Assembly: GCA_020425915.1 (NCBI GenBank) | Contig: JAGQQZ010000157.1 | Location: 1 to 24,625 of the forward strand | DNA from: Planctomycetota bacterium | GTDB taxonomy: Bacteria; Planctomycetota; UBA1135; UBA2386 | Length of the DNA: 24,625 nt | Direction of reading: 5' to 3' | Shown here: positions 21,704-24,625 of the stretch, in pieces | Numbering within the stretch: the first letter of the stretch is position 1 | Layout of the letters: every line of letters begins with the position of its first letter | Made by a program: the position numbers and the translations under genes | Notes under the pieces: generated by a model | Database searches by the model: none | What the model saw: only the letters and a program-made list of their open reading frames with translations | What the model was told of the DNA's origin: nothing

Positions 21704-22978
21704 TCAGTCGGCGAGCGTCAGGAAGTCGCGGACCTTGTTGAGCGTCGCGGTCTCGATGCCCAAGCGCAGGACTTCCTTGTAGTCGTCGGTCTCGGTGACC
21801 TTGACGTAGCCCGAGCCGTCCTCGTTGATGACGTCCTGGCCGACCAGGACGAGATCGACCTGCGGGCCGACTTCGTCGACGACCGTGTTGCCGAGGTTCT
21901 CGAGGATCTGCTTCACGAGCGGCTTGTTGTACGGGTAGCCGAAGCGACCGAGCAGGAAGATCGTGCGACGCAGGTTCGGGCTGTAGAGATCGTTGTGGAT
22001 CTCGTCGCCGCGAACGACGTAGTCGTACTCGTTCTTGACGCCGGTCAGGCGAATCTCCGCGCGGCGCGGCTCGACCTGGGTGACCGTGCCGTAGGCCTTC
22101 ACCTCGTCCGAGTCGGGCGCGGTGATGCGGAACGTCGTGCCGCGGGTCAGCATGTCGTTGCGGCCGATGTTGATCCAAGCGCGACCAGCGGCCTGCGACG
22201 CCTCGATGACCATGCCGTCCGCGTCGTTCGGCGCGTTCTTCAGCGCGATCAGGCGGTTCAGCGAGGCGATCTTGGCCTGGCGGACGTCGATCTCGCCGTT
22301 GAGCTGCTTGATCTCGAGACGGGCTTGCTCCTTCTCGTCGGTCAGCTGCTCACGGATCTGGTTGTAGGCCGAAGCACCACGCGCGATCGTCTCGTCCTTC
22401 GCGTCCAGAGCGCTCGTGAACTCCGAGTCCTTCGCGGCGACCTGCGAGTTCAGATCGGCGACCTCGCGATCCCGCTCACCCTTGATCGTGTTGACCGCGG
22501 TCTGGAGCTCGGCGATGTTCGCCTCGAGCTTGGACTGCTCGGTCTCGAGGCTCGCGACGCGAGCGGCCGAGGCATCGAGCTGGTTCTGGACGTGGCCGAA
22601 GAACTGCGCGAGACCAGGAACCTGCGGGACGCCGGCCTTGCGGGCGAACTCGCCGATGCGGTCCTTGACGCTCGCGGGCAGCGAGACGTTCTGCAGCGGC
22701 GCCGGGTTGCCGTACTCGGAGTAGTCGAACCCCGCGCGACCCTTGTACTCACCGGCCTCACCGACTTGGTCGGTGATGTCCTCGGTGTAGTGCTTGTAGA
22801 TCAGCATCTGGTGCTCGAGCGCCGTGAGCTTGGCTTGGGCATCCTGAGCCTTGCCGAGGTACTCGCTGTTGCGCTCCATCGTGACGTAGCCGAAGCCGAG
22901 CGCGGCGAAGAACAGGATCAGCACGAGGAGGAAGACGATGACAGGGACGTGCGCGGCTCCGCGCTGGCGATCGAGCAT
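21704..22978 (-). CDS. membrane-anchored coiled-coil protein with C-terminal BRCT-like domain
   Basis: 424 aa from ATG 22978, which has AGGAG 9 nt upstream; the in-frame extension to 23104 overlaps the promoter. A basic start (MLDRQRGAAH) precedes one transmembrane helix (11-31), so the bulk is probably outside the cytoplasm. Residues about 135-248 form a long coiled coil (VASLETEQSKLEANIAELQT, KEQARLEIKQLNGEIDVRQA). Residues 253-325 form a small beta-rich domain (GRAWINIGRNDMLTRGTTF). Residues about 338-421 read like a BRCT repeat: RTIFLLGRFGYPYNKP, ILENLGNTVVDEVGPQVDLV, then the conserved end EVLRLGIETATLNKVRDFL. Architecture suggests a cell-envelope structural role; the function is unknown. 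Strong promoter and even codon choice suggest good expression. Confidence 0.8.
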   Translation of the reverse strand: MLDRQRGAAHVPVIVFLLVLILFFAALGFGYVTMERNSEYLGKAQDAQAKLTALEHQMLIYKHYTEDITDQVGEAGEYKGRAGFDYSEYGNPAPLQNVSLPASVKDRIGEFARKAGVPQVPGLAQFFGHVQNQLDASAARVASLETEQSKLEANIAELQTAVNTIKGERDREVADLNSQVAAKDSEFTSALDAKDETIARGASAYNQIREQLTDEKEQARLEIKQLNGEIDVRQAKIASLNRLIALKNAPNDADGMVIEASQAAGRAWINIGRNDMLTRGTTFRITAPDSDEVKAYGTVTQVEPRRAEIRLTGVKNEYDYVVRGDEIHNDLYSPNLRRTIFLLGRFGYPYNKPLVKQILENLGNTVVDEVGPQVDLVLVGQDVINEDGSGYVKVTETDDYKEVLRLGIETATLNKVRDFLTLAD

Positions 22979-23049
22979 GGGGTCGAGGCTCCTGGCCTGA
23001 GGAACGGTTACGCTCACCCGTGAGGGGATCGGGACGAGTTGAGAGCGGA

Positions 23050-23079
23050 ATTCTAGGAGCCGCTCGATGCAAGGGTCAA
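23050..23079 (-). promoter_or_regulatory. strong sigma70-like promoter for the coiled-coil/BRCT gene
   Basis: TTGACC (23074-23079), 18-nt spacer, TAGAAT (23050-23055): the closest match to consensus in the window. Start would be near 23043, giving a leader of about 65 nt with AGGAG. Confidence 0.7.
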
Positions 23080-23172
23080 CCCGGGAGAAACCCGTCGGCG
23101 GCATGGATCGGGCCGCATCCGCGCCTACGATGCCGATACGGACGGCCGTTCCCCGCCGGCCGGCCCGGCAGA

Positions 23173-23793
23173 ATGATCGAGTTCCGACCCAATCCCGCGA
23201 TCACGATCGGTCTCGTCGGCGGTGTGGCGAGCGGGAAGTCGACGGTCGCCGGGCTGCTCGCCGACCGCGGGCTGGTCCGACTGGACGCCGACGCCGAGGC
23301 CCGTGCGGTCACCGCGACCCCCGCCGTGCTCGAGCGAATCGTCGAACGATTCGGATCCGGCGTGCTCGACGCGAACGGCCGACTCGACCGCGCCGCACTC
23401 GCCGCGATCGTGTTCGACGACCGCGAGCGTCTGCACGAACTCGAATCGATCGTCCACCCCGCGGTGCGACGCGCGCTCCACTCCGGCATCCGCGAGGCGC
23501 ACGCCCGCGGCGATTCGGTCGTGCTCGACGTGCCACTCCTGCTCGAAGGCAGCCTCGCCGAGGAGTGCGAGGTCTGCATCTTCCTCGAAGTCGACGACGC
23601 GACCCGCGCCGAGCGGGCGCGCGGCCGCGGGTGGGACGACGGCGAACTCGCCCGCCGCGAGGCGAACCAAATGAGCTTGCAATGTAAAAAGGCGAAGTGC
23701 GCCTATACAGTCGACACGTCGGGCTCACTGTCATCGACGGTTCGCCAAGTCGACGAGATCCTCGCACGAATCGCGTCGTCATCAGGCTCCTGA
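23173..23793 (+). CDS. coaE: dephospho-CoA kinase
   Basis: 206 aa from ATG 23173, the normal length; an open frame upstream to 23020 overlaps the divergent promoter and is not used. CoaE phosphorylates the 3'-OH of dephospho-CoA, the last step of CoA synthesis. The P-loop GLVGGVASGKST lies at about 13-24. LVRLDADAEARAV matches the family aspartate that binds substrate (usually in V/IDAD). IVHPAVR and VLDVPLLLEG are the standard downstream motifs, and the lid region carries ERARGRGWDDGELARREANQ. A TACGAT -10-like hexamer lies at 23126-23131. It reads toward rho, 70 bp away. Confidence 0.95.
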   Translation: MIEFRPNPAITIGLVGGVASGKSTVAGLLADRGLVRLDADAEARAVTATPAVLERIVERFGSGVLDANGRLDRAALAAIVFDDRERLHELESIVHPAVRRALHSGIREAHARGDSVVLDVPLLLEGSLAEECEVCIFLEVDDATRAERARGRGWDDGELARREANQMSLQCKKAKCAYTVDTSGSLSSTVRQVDEILARIASSSGS

Positions 23794-23863
23794 AGGGCTC
23801 CGAGGCCGGCGGACCCTCATCTCATCCCTGTGCCCCCCCCGGGCGATCGAGGAGTTCCTGACA

Positions 23864-24625
23864 ATGGCCAAGACGTCGCGTCCGGCAAGCGTTCCGTCTC
23901 GACAGCGAGAAGTCCCTCCACTCATCGTGTCGGAGGACGCACCCGACGTTCGAAGTATGGACTCATCCCGCCGCAATGAGCTCTACGAGCACGCCAAGCG
24001 TGCCGACTACGAGATCCCGAAGCTGCAGTCGATGCCGATCGGAGAACTCGTCGCGTTCGCGCGCGAATCGGGCGTCGAGGCGACCTCCGGCCTGCCGAGA
24101 CACGAGCTGATCTTCGAGATCCTCAAGCGCAAGGTCACCAAGCAGGGTCTCGGCTGGGGCGACGGCACGCTCGACATCCTGCCCGACGGCTTCGGGTTCC
24201 TTCGTTCGAAGCGCTACAACTACCGCCCCGGATCGGACGACATCTACGTCAGCCCGAGCCAGATCCGGCGACTCAATCTGCGGCAGGGACATGTCGTCGC
24301 GGGTCCGATCCGCCCACCGAAGGACAACGAGAAGTACTTCGCCCTGCTGCACATCGAAACCGTCAACGGGATCGCCGCCGACGAGTTCGGCCCGACGATC
24401 CCGTTCGAGGACCTGACACCGCGGATCCCGAATCAGCGGATCACGCTCGAGCACCCCGGCGGAGGACTCGATCTCCGGTTGATCGACCTGCTCGCCCCCA
24501 CCGGCAAGGGACAACGAACGCTCGTCCTCGCACCCCCGCACTGCGGCAGGACGACCCTGCTCGCGAACATCGCGCGCGGCATCCTGGCGAACCAGGACGA
24601 CGTCTACGTCATGCTCGCGCTGCTC
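23864..24625 (+). CDS. rho: transcription termination factor Rho (3' truncated by window edge), Walker A variant
   Basis: 254 codons from ATG 23864 (GAGGAG 9 nt upstream) to the window edge. A polar leader of about 50 residues precedes the Rho_N helical domain (about 55-90, MPIGELVAFARESGVEATSG) and the RNA-binding cold-shock-like domain (about 98-170, GTLDILPDGFGFLRSKRYNY, DDIYVSPSQIRRLNL). The ATPase domain opens IDLLAPTGKGQRTLVLAPP and then reads HCGRTTLL where Rho normally has KAGKT or RTGKT. The Walker A lysine (K184 in E. coli) is thus R229, and K181 is H226. The Walker B and Q/R loops are outside the window. It could be a divergent functional Rho or a secondary paralogue. Confidence 0.9.
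   Translation, partial: MAKTSRPASVPSRQREVPPLIVSEDAPDVRSMDSSRRNELYEHAKRADYEIPKLQSMPIGELVAFARESGVEATSGLPRHELIFEILKRKVTKQGLGWGDGTLDILPDGFGFLRSKRYNYRPGSDDIYVSPSQIRRLNLRQGHVVAGPIRPPKDNEKYFALLHIETVNGIAADEFGPTIPFEDLTPRIPNQRITLEHPGGGLDLRLIDLLAPTGKGQRTLVLAPPHCGRTTLLANIARGILANQDDVYVMLALL

Noticed and set aside
20837..23023. 728-codon open frame on the plus strand
   Set aside because: Antisense across tatC and the coiled-coil/BRCT gene, rich in Arg, Asp, Glu and Leu without motifs; a GC shadow.
1..24625. CRISPR arrays, insertion-sequence transposases, rRNA genes
   Set aside because: No regularly spaced repeats, transposase motifs or rRNA sequence were seen on either strand.

Overview
The window is GC-rich bacterial chromosome, roughly two thirds G+C by eye. 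It carries a secreted M28 metallopeptidase, IspH, an RlmN/Cfr-type radical SAM enzyme, CinA, TatC, CoaE and Rho. The gene set, GTG starts and lack of an obvious Shine-Dalgarno at several genes would fit a Planctomycetota-like lineage, but nothing here proves the phylum.

Left host block (1-10198). Minus strand: a B12-binding-type radical SAM protein cut by the window edge, an M28 peptidase with a PDZ tail, ispH behind a 9+9 bp palindrome, an RlmL-type RNA methyltransferase overlapping an upstream FMN/[3Fe-4S] glutamate-synthase-like oxidoreductase. Plus strand, divergent from the last: an RlmN/Cfr enzyme coupled to a GT4 glycosyltransferase, then a lipoprotein and a small hypothetical gene.

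Middle block (10199-19285) is an integrated mobile element whose ends can be read directly. An intact tRNA-Gln(UUG) gene lies on the minus strand at 19242-19313. Its 3' half is repeated perfectly (47 bp) at 10199-10245, exactly 9,040 bp away. A tyrosine recombinase starts about 120 bp inside the left copy. The left junction has a 12-bp perfect inverted repeat around 7 bp that are the tRNA anticodon loop, so that loop is the likely crossover. Short ACACACACT repeats inside both ends look like integrase arm sites. A tightly overlapping minus-strand operon encodes two small excisionase/AlpA-like HTH proteins, small unknowns, a Toprim protein and a DUF3987 ATPase, followed by a 17-bp inverted repeat with internal 9-mer repeats (a candidate origin) and a coiled-coil protein. 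Cargo includes a plus-strand protein made of two copies of an unknown domain plus a C-terminal membrane anchor, and a two-gene unknown cassette behind an AT-rich palindromic promoter. I see no capsid, packaging or conjugation gene. The element therefore looks like a self-replicating satellite or integrative mobilizable-type island.

Right host block (19286-24625). Minus strand: tRNA-Gln, cinA and tatC (TGATG overlap), then a membrane-anchored coiled-coil protein ending in a BRCT-like domain with a strong promoter of its own. Plus strand: coaE and the start of rho, whose Walker A lysine reads as arginine.

Four start codons (RlmN-like, lipoprotein, element cargo, tatC) sit only 6-9 nt after a TASGCT hexamer and lack a Shine-Dalgarno, which suggests leaderless transcription.
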